A DNA stretch of 64,000 nucleotides from positions 7,316,001 to 7,380,000 of the forward strand of contig NZ_AP028461.1 in NCBI RefSeq assembly GCF_033097365.1, in the 5' to 3' direction. The translations under genes were made by a program, and so were the position numbers. A model generated the notes under the pieces. That model had not been told where the DNA came from, made no database searches, and saw nothing but the letters and a program-made list of their open reading frames with translations. Every line of letters begins with the position of its first letter. The first letter of the stretch is position 1. Shown one piece after another: positions 41,331 to 50,648 of this stretch. The stretch comes from Actinoplanes sichuanensis (lineage in GTDB: Bacteria; Actinomycetota; Actinomycetes; Mycobacteriales; Micromonosporaceae).

Positions 41331-42389
41331 TCAGGCCTTGTCCGAGGTGACCTGGGTGGTCTCCGCCTCGTCGTCCTCTTCCTTGGCGGCGTGCCGCGGG
41401 GTGCCGGCCCACTGGCCCGGAACCGCGACCGGAGCCGCCTTGCCACCACGGGCGACCAGGATGCCGCCGATGATCGCCAGCAGCAGGCCGAGCGCGGCGA
41501 GGCCGATCGGGCCCCAGACGCCGACCAGGTTCAGCTTGCTGACGTTCGACTTGGCCGTGTCAGCCGACTTCTTGACGGTCTCGTCGGTGTAGGCGAAGTT
41601 GGCGTCGAGGATGTCGACCGAGCGGCCGTCGGTGGAGACGAGCTGCTTCTTCTGCTGTTCCTGCACCTTGATGTAGGCGCCGGTCTTCGGCTCGACCCAG
41701 ACGGTACGGACGTTGCTGTACTTGACCGAGCCGCTGGTCGCGCCGGGCAGCAGCGCGCCGAGGATCACCGAGAGCCGGTCGGCCGGGACGTTCTGGGTCT
41801 CATCGGTGAGGGTCTGCTGGAACTGGTAGGTCTCCAGGCCCTGGATCTCCTCGGTCTTCACGAAGACCGCGTCCTTGGCGGCGAGGATGTCCCGGTCGAA
41901 GATCTGGTAGGTCTTCTTCTCGGTACCGAACGGGAACTTGTAGACCTGGCCGGCGTACTTGACCGGCTCACGCTCGCCGCCGGTGTCCAGCCACTGGCCG
42001 CTCCAGTCCTGCGCGGCACCCGTCTTGCGGTCCACCGCGAGCGACGTGCTGTACGCGCTGACCAGCTCGGACGTGTCGGTGCGCTGGACCTGCTGGCCGG
42101 CCACCCAGACGAGGGCGGTGCCGTCCAGGCCGCCGCTGAGCTTCGCGGTCGAACCGGCGTCGGGCTGAACGGTGACCGTCGAGCGCAGGTTGCCGGAGTT
42201 GACCACTACCTGGCCGTTGGTGATCTGCATGAAACGGGCGTTCGGCGCCTCGGCCACCGACTGGGTCAGCTCCATGTCGTACGGGAGCTGAGCGGCTGTC
42301 GGTGCCACGACGAAGGCAAGGCCGCCGGCGAACACCAGCGCCAAGACGCCGAAACCGAACAGCACGGTGCCGATGACGCGGGACTTCAT
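41331..42389 (-). CDS. DUF3068 (PorA-family) membrane protein
   Basis: A 352-residue protein with an N-terminal transmembrane helix (VIGTVLFGFGVLALVFAGGLAFV), a large extracytoplasmic domain (about residues 30-285, with WVAGQQVQRTDTSELVSAYS and EEIQGLETYQFQQ) and a second helix (VWGPIGLAALGLLLAIIGGILVA) near the C-terminus, ending in an acidic tail. The topology and motifs fit DUF3068, which NCBI now labels porin PorA family; porin activity is not shown for most members. It is next in line after the arabinofuranosyltransferase gene and shares its strand, so a role at the cell envelope is reasonable. The start ATG 42389 is well supported by context. Confidence 0.78.
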   Translation of the reverse strand: MKSRVIGTVLFGFGVLALVFAGGLAFVVAPTAAQLPYDMELTQSVAEAPNARFMQITNGQVVVNSGNLRSTVTVQPDAGSTAKLSGGLDGTALVWVAGQQVQRTDTSELVSAYSTSLAVDRKTGAAQDWSGQWLDTGGEREPVKYAGQVYKFPFGTEKKTYQIFDRDILAAKDAVFVKTEEIQGLETYQFQQTLTDETQNVPADRLSVILGALLPGATSGSVKYSNVRTVWVEPKTGAYIKVQEQQKKQLVSTDGRSVDILDANFAYTDETVKKSADTAKSNVSKLNLVGVWGPIGLAALGLLLAIIGGILVARGGKAAPVAVPGQWAGTPRHAAKEEDDEAETTQVTSDKA

Positions 42390-42456
42390 ATGTCCTCCAC
42401 GAGGATGGAAACGAAATTGCGGCAGGTGAGATGTATGCCGAGCTTGCAGGAGGTTA

Positions 42457-45400
42457 CTACTGAGTCACATCAGGAAGCGAGACCCCTGACACATCTTCCT
42501 GAACGATTGTTGAAACGGACTCGTTTTCGCGCCGGAACACGACCGTGAAGTTCCACGTCGCGAACTCCCGGAGCACCGGCACCGAGGCCACCCAGTGGGC
42601 CCACCAGGGGTGGTATCGCGGAATCACATCGACCACCGTGACAGCGCCGGCACGGCGGGCGGCCCGGGCCCAGCGCATCATTCGCGCCGCACTGACCGGG
42701 AAGAGCGTCTCCATGTAACGGTTCTTCGGCTCGCGACCGAATTTCCGCAGGTAACGGCGTCGGGCACGTTCGCCGCCGAGCAGGTGCCAGGGTCCCGTCT
42801 CGTGTCCGCCGTGCGGTGACCACCACGGTGTGAAAGACACGAAGACGGTGCCGCCCGGGCGGGTCACCCGGACCATCTCGTCGAGCATCTTCTCCGGTTC
42901 GGAGACATGCTCCAGGACGTTCGACGAATAGCAGACGTCCAGGGAGCCGGTCCGGATCGGCAGAGCGGTGCCACTGCCCCGCACCATACCGGCGACCTTG
43001 GCCCCGGCGTCGGCGAAGTCACCGACGGCCGGGTCGAGCCCGTGGTACGAGGCGCCGGCCTTCTCGAACTCGGAGGCGAAATATCCCGGCCCCCCGCCGA
43101 CGTCGAGCACCCGGGCCCGGTTCAGGTCGACGTAGGCGCCGAGCTGGCGTACCGAGTCCTCGGCGAGCAGCGAGTAGAACCGGTCCGGGTCGGTCTGCTC
43201 GACCAGGAAGGTGCGGAACAGGCGTACCGACCGGCCCAGCGTGGCCCGGTGCTCGACGATCGGCTGGTCGTCCACTGAGATCTCCCTCTCCGGCCTACCC
43301 GCCGACGGTGCGGCGGCGGCCGCGACCGCGCAGGCGGCCGCCAGCATCGCCAGCTGCACCGCGGCGCCGTACGCCCACTCCTGACCGTGTCCCAGCAGCC
43401 GACCACCGACCGCGATCCCGATGCCCGCCGCGGCGGCCGTGAAGGCGAGCGGTGGCAGCCAGCGTGGCCGCACCTGCCGCACGATGAGCGCCGCCAGCAG
43501 CAGTGCCGCACCCGCCGGACCACCGAGGACGACCGCGAGGATCATCAGCGGCACGAACATCCACCAGGCCCGCGTCCACCCGGCTCGACCGGATCCACGA
43601 TCCGGCGACGGACCCGCCACCACGGCACGCCGGCGGACCGGGAGCAGCGCCAGGATCGCGACCAGCAGGATGCATCCCGCACCGGCCGCAAGGCCGGTAC
43701 GGTACGGCTCGTCCGGGGTGAAGCGCAAGATCACCGAGCCTTCCTCGCCGGCCGGCACCACGAACGCCTGCTGCCAACCGTCCACCCGGACCGGGCGCAG
43801 CTCCTGCCCGTTCAGCGTGGCGGCCCAGCCGGCGTTGTGGTTCTCCGGCACGACCAGCAGCGACGCCTCGCCGGCGGCGACCGTGACGGTCCGCGCGGTG
43901 GCGTCCCACTTCTCGACGGTGACCGCCCGACGGGTGACGGCCGGGGCTGCGGCGGGCGAGCCGTCCGGGACGATCGTGGCCGTGTCGATCAGGAACGCCG
44001 CCGACGGCTTGGTCCGCAGGTGCTGGTCACCGGCCGGCAGTTGGACCGCGTCCACGGCGAAGTCGTCGCAGATGGTCACCGGCAGGTCCCGGCCGGTGCG
44101 GACGTCGGCGAGGGTGCCGGTGACCGACGTCGGGTAGGTGACCCCGCCGATCTCCACGGTAGGGCCGGTGCCGCAGGCGGCAGCCAGCGGGGTGCTGTCC
44201 GCGGCCGGGGTGAGCAGCCCGTTCAGGCCGGGGACGGTGATCTCGGCGATCCCGTCCGGGGCCGGCCAGCCCTGACCGCGCGGGTCCGCGATCACCCGGT
44301 CGGCGTTGACGACGGTGACGTCGATCCGGTCGGTGTTCGCCGCCGGGAACGTGACGAGCCCACCCGGGCCGATGTCGGTGACCGTGACCTTGTCGCCGAC
44401 CCGGATCGACACCTTCGTGGGGGTGGCCGCGGTGGGCGCCGCCGGGGCGGTCACCGTGATCCGGTCGATCCGGCGCACACCGGTCCAGGCCAGGGTGAGC
44501 GTGGCGTTGTCGTCGGTGGGTTCGGCCAGCCAGGCGGTGGCCGGGTCACCGTCCACCGCGGCCTGGGCACCGGCGTTGACGTCGCCGGCCAGCGTCGTCG
44601 ACGCGGAGGCGCGGACCGGCAGGGTCAGCGGGACCGTCGCGCCGGGGCGGAGCTGGGCGGTGAGGCGCAGGTCGTACGCGGCGTCGACCGGGGTGGTGAA
44701 GTAGCGGTCCAGGCCCAGCGGCTCCTCGCCGTTGCGGGCCAGGAACTGGTCACAGCGGGAGTTCCAGCACGCGCCGCGCTGCTGGGCGTCCCGGGCGAAC
44801 ACGTACGACGGGGTGGCCGTGGTCTCCAGGTCGTCCGGCGCCCGCAGGCCCCGCTCCGCGTCCAGGCCGGGGATGCCCAGCTCGCGTAGCGCGACCGCAC
44901 CCCGGTAGCCGCTGCGCAGGGCGAGCACCGTGACGCGTACGGCGGTGGTGAGCCCGGGCAGCGTGGAGAGCGTGTGCGGTCCCGGGGTCTCCGGCACGAG
45001 CCGGTCCACGATGCCCTGGTCGGTGGTGAGCCGGACCATCGCGACCGGGGCGGCGACCCGCAGGTCCTCGGAGAAGTCGACGGTGACCGCGGTGACCCGC
45101 TTGGCGGTGCCCAGCTCGACGTCGATCCACTGCCCGACGCCGGACTGGAACGGGTCGGAGCGCCAGGCCGTACCCGGATCGCCGTCGAGGGCCGCGAACG
45201 GCATCCCGGACGGGTCGGTGGCACTGATCGAGTCGGCGAACCCGACACTGCTGGACGCCTGCACCGAGCGGATGCCCTGATATTCGGCGACGGTCTGGTG
45301 GACCTTGCCCTGGAACGGCAGGAAGTCCGCGCGCAGGCGACCCTGCCTGGTCTTCTCCGACCGGGTCAGGGTCTGACTGATGTTGTCCCGGACCCGGCCG

Positions 45401-47403
45401 ATGTTGACCTCACGGCGGCGCAGGCCGTCCGAGACGATCGGCCGGGCCGACGACTCACCCGTGGTCAGGCCGAGCCTGCCGGTGGCGTCACCGGCCAGCA
45501 CGGCCGGCTGACCGCCGTCGATCAAACCCTGCTCGAGTACGCCGAGCAGCGACTCGGGACCGCCGCTGACCACCGGGACGTCGGCCAGCACGGTGGCCGA
45601 CACCTGCGGGACGTCCGCGGTGACCTGGTAGATCTCGATGGCCGGAACCGACACTCCGGCATCGACCGGGCTCGGGTCGGAGCCACCGACGCCCACCCGC
45701 GGGCCGAAGTCGGCGGCCAGGCCGAGACCCGGCGATCCGGCGATCGCGGCGCGCACCACGGTGATCGGCGGCGCCCCGGACGCGGCCCGGTCCAGGTCGT
45801 TGCGGACCAGCAGGTACTTGTAGCCGGAGCGGGCCAGGAACTCGGCCAGCGCCGGTGAGCCGCGGCCCTGCTCGAGCACCGCCTCGACGGTGTCCATCAC
45901 TCGGATGTTGCCCTCGGAGCTGAGCGGGATCTGGTTACGCGTCGACCAGGGTGCCCCGGCCAGCGGCTGGATCGGCTCGTCGACGGTCCGGCCCCAGGTG
46001 TGCTGGGCGAACCCGGAGCCGGGCACCACCAGAGTGCGGGCCTGCGCGTTCTGATCGGTGAGCCAGCCGGTGGCCTCGCGCCAGTAGGACGGCATCTCGG
46101 ACCAGCCCGGCCCGGGGCGCAGCAGCATCATCCCGGCCGGCGCGGCCGCCACCACCAGCAGCAGCGCGACCAGCGGGGCGGCCGGCACCCGCAGCGGCAC
46201 CCGCCGCCAGCGGAAGGCCTTACTCGCCAGGTAGGCGAGGCCGAGCACGACGGGCAGCCGTAGCACCGGCTCCCACTTGTGCACGTTGCGCAGCGGGGCG
46301 AGCGGGCCGTCCAGCAACTCCCGCACCAGCGGGGCGAACGGGCTGTCCAGGGTGCCGACGTAGCCGACGGTGAGCAGGCTGAGGCCGGTCAGCGCGGCGA
46401 TGATCAGGAAGCGGCGCTCCGGCATCCCGCGCATCGCCAGACCGCACAGCCCGAGCACGGCGACCAGCGCGGTCGCGGCCATCAGGGCCGGGTTGTCGAC
46501 GAGCGTCCAGCCGGCCGGCCACCACGGGTCGCCCTGCACGATGTAGCCGACCCACTGGTTGGTACCGCGCAGCGCCTGGTACTGCGAGGTGACCGCGGTG
46601 GTGGTGCCGGACGACTCGATGAAGTCCAGGAACGGCAGGCTGTACTGACCGAACAGCAGCAGCGGGACGATCCACCACAGGGTGGTCCCGATGATGCACA
46701 CCACCCACCAGAACATCAGCGCGAACAGGCGCCGGTCCCAACGGCGGGTGATCAGCCACAGACCCGGCAGCACCAGGGCCATCACCACGGCCGCCGCGTT
46801 GATGCCGCCCATGAAGAGGGCGGCCAGGGCGGAGAGCGCGGCGGCCCGACGGGGCGATCGGAACTGGCGGGCCCGGACCAGCGGCAGCATCACCCAGGGC
46901 AGGAAGACGACCGGCAGCATCTCCGAGGAGAGCGGGCCGATCTCGGTGAGCATGCGCGGGGCCAGCGCGTACGCGAGCGCGCCGACGATCCGGCCGGCGT
47001 CGGTGCCGATCCGCAGCGCACGGGCCAGCAGCAGGGTGCCGAAGTAGGCGGCGCAGAGCAGCAGCGCGCACCAGACCCGCTGGGTGATCCAGGGCGGCAC
47101 ACCGAGCAGGTCACCGGCGGCGAAGAACGGGCCCATCGGGAACAGGTAGCCGTACGCCTGCTGCTGAAGTTCGCCGGAGGCGGACCACGGGTTCCACAGG
47201 TGCAGCGCCCGTTCCATGAAGCCGATCGGGTTCTCGGCCATGTCGAGCTTGGTGTCGAAGGTGATCCGGCCGGGCCGCTGGATGAAGGCGAGAACGATCA
47301 GGACCACGGCGCCCAGGCCGGCGAGCACGTGCCGGCTGGGGCTCGGCGGAACCGAGGGCCGCAGGCTGGTCACAGGGGTCGACCGCTCCAGGGTCGCGGT
47401 CAT
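42457..47403 (-). CDS. AftD-type arabinofuranosyltransferase fused to a class I methyltransferase
   Basis: A 1,648-residue fusion. Residues 1-470 are a multi-helix GT-C domain with the acidic loop TKLDMAENP typical of alpha-(1->3)-arabinofuranosyltransferase AftD (DUF3367). A large extracytoplasmic part carries beta-sandwich, F5/8C-like segments (QWIDVELGTAKRVTAVTVDF). Four or more helices follow around residues 1240-1365. Residues 1377-1648 are a SAM methyltransferase (RVLDVGGGPGYFASEF, SNVLEHVSEPEKML, VTRPGGTVFVS). No stop separates the parts, but GTG 43275 with AGGGAG upstream could also start a free 272-residue methyltransferase. ATG 47403 overlaps the upstream VWA gene stop. It should extend wall arabinan from a lipid-linked arabinose donor. 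Confidence 0.82.
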   Translation of the reverse strand: MTATLERSTPVTSLRPSVPPSPSRHVLAGLGAVVLIVLAFIQRPGRITFDTKLDMAENPIGFMERALHLWNPWSASGELQQQAYGYLFPMGPFFAAGDLLGVPPWITQRVWCALLLCAAYFGTLLLARALRIGTDAGRIVGALAYALAPRMLTEIGPLSSEMLPVVFLPWVMLPLVRARQFRSPRRAAALSALAALFMGGINAAAVVMALVLPGLWLITRRWDRRLFALMFWWVVCIIGTTLWWIVPLLLFGQYSLPFLDFIESSGTTTAVTSQYQALRGTNQWVGYIVQGDPWWPAGWTLVDNPALMAATALVAVLGLCGLAMRGMPERRFLIIAALTGLSLLTVGYVGTLDSPFAPLVRELLDGPLAPLRNVHKWEPVLRLPVVLGLAYLASKAFRWRRVPLRVPAAPLVALLLVVAAAPAGMMLLRPGPGWSEMPSYWREATGWLTDQNAQARTLVVPGSGFAQHTWGRTVDEPIQPLAGAPWSTRNQIPLSSEGNIRVMDTVEAVLEQGRGSPALAEFLARSGYKYLLVRNDLDRAASGAPPITVVRAAIAGSPGLGLAADFGPRVGVGGSDPSPVDAGVSVPAIEIYQVTADVPQVSATVLADVPVVSGGPESLLGVLEQGLIDGGQPAVLAGDATGRLGLTTGESSARPIVSDGLRRREVNIGRVRDNISQTLTRSEKTRQGRLRADFLPFQGKVHQTVAEYQGIRSVQASSSVGFADSISATDPSGMPFAALDGDPGTAWRSDPFQSGVGQWIDVELGTAKRVTAVTVDFSEDLRVAAPVAMVRLTTDQGIVDRLVPETPGPHTLSTLPGLTTAVRVTVLALRSGYRGAVALRELGIPGLDAERGLRAPDDLETTATPSYVFARDAQQRGACWNSRCDQFLARNGEEPLGLDRYFTTPVDAAYDLRLTAQLRPGATVPLTLPVRASASTTLAGDVNAGAQAAVDGDPATAWLAEPTDDNATLTLAWTGVRRIDRITVTAPAAPTAATPTKVSIRVGDKVTVTDIGPGGLVTFPAANTDRIDVTVVNADRVIADPRGQGWPAPDGIAEITVPGLNGLLTPAADSTPLAAACGTGPTVEIGGVTYPTSVTGTLADVRTGRDLPVTICDDFAVDAVQLPAGDQHLRTKPSAAFLIDTATIVPDGSPAAAPAVTRRAVTVEKWDATARTVTVAAGEASLLVVPENHNAGWAATLNGQELRPVRVDGWQQAFVVPAGEEGSVILRFTPDEPYRTGLAAGAGCILLVAILALLPVRRRAVVAGPSPDRGSGRAGWTRAWWMFVPLMILAVVLGGPAGAALLLAALIVRQVRPRWLPPLAFTAAAAGIGIAVGGRLLGHGQEWAYGAAVQLAMLAAACAVAAAAAPSAGRPEREISVDDQPIVEHRATLGRSVRLFRTFLVEQTDPDRFYSLLAEDSVRQLGAYVDLNRARVLDVGGGPGYFASEFEKAGASYHGLDPAVGDFADAGAKVAGMVRGSGTALPIRTGSLDVCYSSNVLEHVSEPEKMLDEMVRVTRPGGTVFVSFTPWWSPHGGHETGPWHLLGGERARRRYLRKFGREPKNRYMETLFPVSAARMMRWARAARRAGAVTVVDVIPRYHPWWAHWVASVPVLREFATWNFTVVFRRENESVSTIVQEDVSGVSLPDVTQ

Positions 47404-49136
47404 CGGCGGCACCTCGGAGGCAGGCAGCTGAACTCGGCCAGCGCAGTGTAGAAGATCTGTCGGATGCCGGAGGGCTTCTCGGTGAGGGCGACCTGACCGC
47501 CGGTGGCCTTGGCGATCTGGTTCAGCTCGCCGGCGTCGATCTCCGGGCCGACACCGATGAAAAGGATCGGCAGCGGGCGTTTGCGGTCGACGAGCCGGCC
47601 CAGCTCACGGAGGAGTTCCGGGCGTTTGAGGCCGCTCGCGTTGTCGTCGGTGCCGTCGGTCAGGATCAGCACCATGTTGATCCGGCCGGGCGTCCAGTTG
47701 CGGGTGGCGTCCCGGTACGCGGCGAGCGCGGTGTCGTAGAGGCCGGTGTGCCCGTTGGGCTCGACCTCCATCCTGCCGACCTTGCGGATCAGCTCCTCGC
47801 GACGCGGGCCGATCGGGCCGACCGGGATCACCTCGCGATAGTCGCGTTTGCCGTCCAGATCGGTGGAGAACTCCCAGATGCCCAGCTCGGTGGTGGGCAG
47901 CAGCAGCTTCACCCCGTCCTGGGCGGCCTTCACGGTGGCCTGCATCCGGGTCTCCGACGAGCCGGGGACGACCGCGGCCATCGAGCCGGAGATGTCGAAG
48001 ACGGCCAGCATGCGGGCACTGATGTGCACCCCGCCCCACGCGTTGAGCAGGGCTTCGGTGTCGGTTTCGGAGGGCAGGGCGGCCGGCGCGTACGTCCCGG
48101 TGCGGATCTTGGTGGCGCTCACGACCCCGGCCGGAGCGGCGCCGGACGGGGTGCGCAGCCCGTAGGCGCTGATCACCGAGGCCCCGTTGGCGGCCAGCAT
48201 CGCGCGCAGCAGGGTGGCCGCGTACTCGCGCGGCTCGTCCTCGGCGGTGATCACCGCGTACGGGTAGTCCGGCCCGGGCACCGCGGTCCCCGGGTAGACG
48301 GCGACCTGCTTCTTCCCGCCGTCGGCGGCGAACAGGACCTGCTGCTCGGTGCTGATCACCGCGGACTCGTCCTTACCCGGTCCGGCCGGGTCCGGGACGG
48401 CCTCACCGGCGGTGGAGACGGTGTACGGCGACAGCCGCCGCATGATCGCCGCGGTGCCCGGCGCGTCGCCCTTGGCGATGTTGCGGATGCCGACCAGAGC
48501 GCCGAAGCCGAGCGGGCTGGTCGCCGGGTCGGGCAGCGCGACCGGGACCGGGAGCTTCGCGGCGCCGACCAGTTTCGGCCAGGTGAGCTGCTTCTTGCCG
48601 GCCAGGCGGGTGGCCGTGTTCTGGTCGAGCGCGAGGACGACCGGGGAGGTGGCCACCGAGATGCCCTCGGCCGGTACCCCGAACGCGCCGGCCGACCGGG
48701 CCCGGCGCAGCCACAACGTCGACTCGGGCACCCAGACGTCGGGGGCCGGTTCGGCCGATTCGACAGGGGCGCCGGCACTCGGGCTTGCCGACTTTCCTCC
48801 AGCCGGGCTCGCGGAAGCCGATCCGGAAACCGTGACAGCCGAATCCGGGGCGGTACGCGCGACCGCGCGCAGCACATCCGCCGACTCGCGCTCCTCGACG
48901 ATCAGGTCGAGGCACTCGTCGCGCGCGGTGAGCCGGGAGGCGATCTCCCGGATCGGCGGGGCGATGCTCGGTGCGGCGGCGACCCGCAGCGTGGTCCGCT
49001 GCGAGCACGGCGGATCGCTCCGGGTTCGATCGATATACGTATATCCCGACCATCCCGCGAGAACCGCGATCAGCGCGATGCTCAGCATCGTGACCGGCCA
49101 GAACTCCGGTCGCGAGCGGAGGCTCCCTTCGCTCAC
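47400..49136 (-). CDS. Membrane-anchored solute-binding-like protein with C-terminal VWA domain
   Basis: A 578-residue protein. One N-terminal helix (residues 17-33) anchors it. Residues 45-330 resemble periplasmic binding proteins of the molybdate/sulfate type (TLRVAAAPSIAPPIREIA, TSPVVLALDQNTATRLAG). The last 210 residues are a von Willebrand A domain with an intact MIDAS (DISGSM at about residue 379, then T in TGLYDTAL and D in LILTDGTDDN). VWA domains bind protein ligands through a metal ion. AAGGAG precedes GTG 49136. It is translationally coupled to the arabinofuranosyltransferase (ATGA overlap), which suggests a shared envelope role; no direct evidence exists. Confidence 0.8.
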   Translation of the reverse strand: MSEGSLRSRPEFWPVTMLSIALIAVLAGWSGYTYIDRTRSDPPCSQRTTLRVAAAPSIAPPIREIASRLTARDECLDLIVEERESADVLRAVARTAPDSAVTVSGSASASPAGGKSASPSAGAPVESAEPAPDVWVPESTLWLRRARSAGAFGVPAEGISVATSPVVLALDQNTATRLAGKKQLTWPKLVGAAKLPVPVALPDPATSPLGFGALVGIRNIAKGDAPGTAAIMRRLSPYTVSTAGEAVPDPAGPGKDESAVISTEQQVLFAADGGKKQVAVYPGTAVPGPDYPYAVITAEDEPREYAATLLRAMLAANGASVISAYGLRTPSGAAPAGVVSATKIRTGTYAPAALPSETDTEALLNAWGGVHISARMLAVFDISGSMAAVVPGSSETRMQATVKAAQDGVKLLLPTTELGIWEFSTDLDGKRDYREVIPVGPIGPRREELIRKVGRMEVEPNGHTGLYDTALAAYRDATRNWTPGRINMVLILTDGTDDNASGLKRPELLRELGRLVDRKRPLPILFIGVGPEIDAGELNQIAKATGGQVALTEKPSGIRQIFYTALAEFSCLPPRCRR

Positions 49137-49240
49137 GCGGCTCCTTCCGATGTAACGCGCCCGTTGCGTACGTTCCCAGAGCTGACCTAGTGTGACGCGA
49201 CCGCGAATCGTACTCGCTAGTAGGGGTGGCAGAGTAGACC

Positions 49241-50425
49241 ATGACGGATGCCTGCGGCGGTCACGTCCTGTTCATGAACTGGCGCGACACCAAGCACCCC
49301 GAGGGCGGGGGCTCAGAGCTCTACCTGGACCGGGTGGCCACCGAACTGGTGCGCCACGGTTACCGCGTGACCCTGCTCTGCCAGGCACACGGGACCGCCC
49401 CGGCGGAGGAGAGCACCCCGGAGGGGGTGCGGATCGTCCGCCGCGGTGGACGGCACACCGTCTACCTTCTGGCCGCCATCACCTACCTGCTCGGCTTCCT
49501 CGGCATCGGACCACTGTCCCGACGTCGCCTCGGCCGACCGGACCTGATCATAGACGTGGGCAACGGCATGCCGTTCCTCAGCCGCCTCTATGTCCGTAAA
49601 CCGGTGATCGTGCTGGTCCACCACGTGCACCGGGAGCAGTGGCCGGTGGTGTTCGGCCCACGGATCGCACGGATCGGCTGGTGGATCGAGTCGGTACTGG
49701 CCGTCCGGGTCTACCGGCGCTGCGCGTACGTGACGGTCTCCGAGTCGACCCGTGAGGAACTGGTCGGCCTGGGCGTGGACCGGCACCGGATCTCGGTGGT
49801 GCACAACGGGACACCCGAGGTGACCGGACCACCGCATCCGCGCAGCCCCAACCCGACCCTGATGGTGCTGGGCCGGCTGGTGCCGCACAAACGGGTCGAG
49901 TTCGCGTTGCGGGCCACCGCGCTGCTCGCCGCCGAACTGCCCACCATCGAACTGGTGGTGGCCGGGCAGGGCTGGTGGGACGAGCCGCTACTGCAGCTCA
50001 CCGCCGACCTGGGGATCGAGGACCGGGTGCGGTTCACCGGCTTCGTCACCGAGGAGCACAAGCACGAGCTGCTCTGCCGGTCGTGGCTGCTGCTGATGCC
50101 CTCACTCAAGGAGGGCTGGGGCCTGACCATCGTCGAGGCGGGCGTCCGGGGCACACCCTCGGTGGCGTTCCGCTCGGCGGGCGGGGTGGCCGACGCGATG
50201 GCCGACGGGGAGACCGGCGTGCTCGTGGAGAACGAGTACGACTTCTTCCTCCAGGTCCGCGCGCTGCTGCTGGACGCCTCCCGCCGGACCGGGATGGGCC
50301 TGGCCGCGGCCGTGCACGCGAGCGCCTTCACCTGGGAGAAGGCCGGCCAGGGATTCTCCGACGTGGTGGCCCGGCAGCTGGGCGGCGGCCAGCAGATCCC
50401 GGCCGACGAGCCGGTTCGCAACTAG
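49241..50425 (+). CDS. Family 4 glycosyltransferase
   Basis: A 394-residue GT-B transferase. The N-terminal half has NWRDTKHPEGGGSELYL, the donor- and acceptor-side glycine loop of GT4 enzymes, and the C-terminal half the E-x7-E region (SLKEGWGLTIVEAGVRGTPSVAF). It probably uses a nucleotide sugar and works on the cytoplasmic face. It is divergent from the VWA gene with about 104 bp between and convergent to DUF2613, separated from it by a strong shared terminator. The location suggests arabinan, lipomannan-like or exopolysaccharide synthesis; the sugar is unknown. Confidence 0.87.
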   Translation: MTDACGGHVLFMNWRDTKHPEGGGSELYLDRVATELVRHGYRVTLLCQAHGTAPAEESTPEGVRIVRRGGRHTVYLLAAITYLLGFLGIGPLSRRRLGRPDLIIDVGNGMPFLSRLYVRKPVIVLVHHVHREQWPVVFGPRIARIGWWIESVLAVRVYRRCAYVTVSESTREELVGLGVDRHRISVVHNGTPEVTGPPHPRSPNPTLMVLGRLVPHKRVEFALRATALLAAELPTIELVVAGQGWWDEPLLQLTADLGIEDRVRFTGFVTEEHKHELLCRSWLLLMPSLKEGWGLTIVEAGVRGTPSVAFRSAGGVADAMADGETGVLVENEYDFFLQVRALLLDASRRTGMGLAAAVHASAFTWEKAGQGFSDVVARQLGGGQQIPADEPVRN

Positions 50426-50439
50426 CGACCGCAGAACGA

Positions 50440-50474
50440 AAACAGCCGGTCAGCGAGATGCTGACCGGCTGTTT
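50440..50474. terminator. Bidirectional terminator between GT4 and DUF2613
   Basis: AAACAGCCGGTCAGC (50440-50454) pairs perfectly with GCTGACCGGCTGTTT (50460-50474) around a 5-nt loop. The A/T ends give a short U-tract in both directions, serving the convergent genes at 50425 and 50484. Confidence 0.9.
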
Positions 50475-50483
50475 CCTCGGTAC

Positions 50484-50648
50484 TCAGCGAGAGCCGTAGG
50501 CCGCCGCACCCTGCTGCGGATCGGTCTTGCTCACGCTGGCGACGTGGTCGGCGGAGGGGTTCAGGGCGCTGGCCGCCGCGAACACTCCGACGACCCCGAG
50601 GATGCCCCCGGCGAACGTCGCAACAATGAACGTGGCCAGTTTGGCCAT
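50484..50648 (-). CDS. DUF2613 small membrane protein
   Basis: A 54-residue protein with one transmembrane helix (FIVATFAGGILGVVGVFAAASAL) and a short polar C-terminus. Length and the start MAKLATFIVATFAGG fit DUF2613, a small actinobacterial family of unknown role often found beside arabinan synthesis genes. GGGGAGGA lies 6 nt before ATG 50648. The first 88 nt overlap the 3' end of the upstream membrane-protein gene in another frame, so expression may be coupled. Confidence 0.78.
   Translation of the reverse strand: MAKLATFIVATFAGGILGVVGVFAAASALNPSADHVASVSKTDPQQGAAAYGSR

Noticed and set aside
46279..47451. Large plus-strand frames opposite aftD (also 43387-44889 and 44974-45858)
   Set aside because: Gln/Arg/His/Gly-rich, no start signals; aftD on the minus strand has clear domains.
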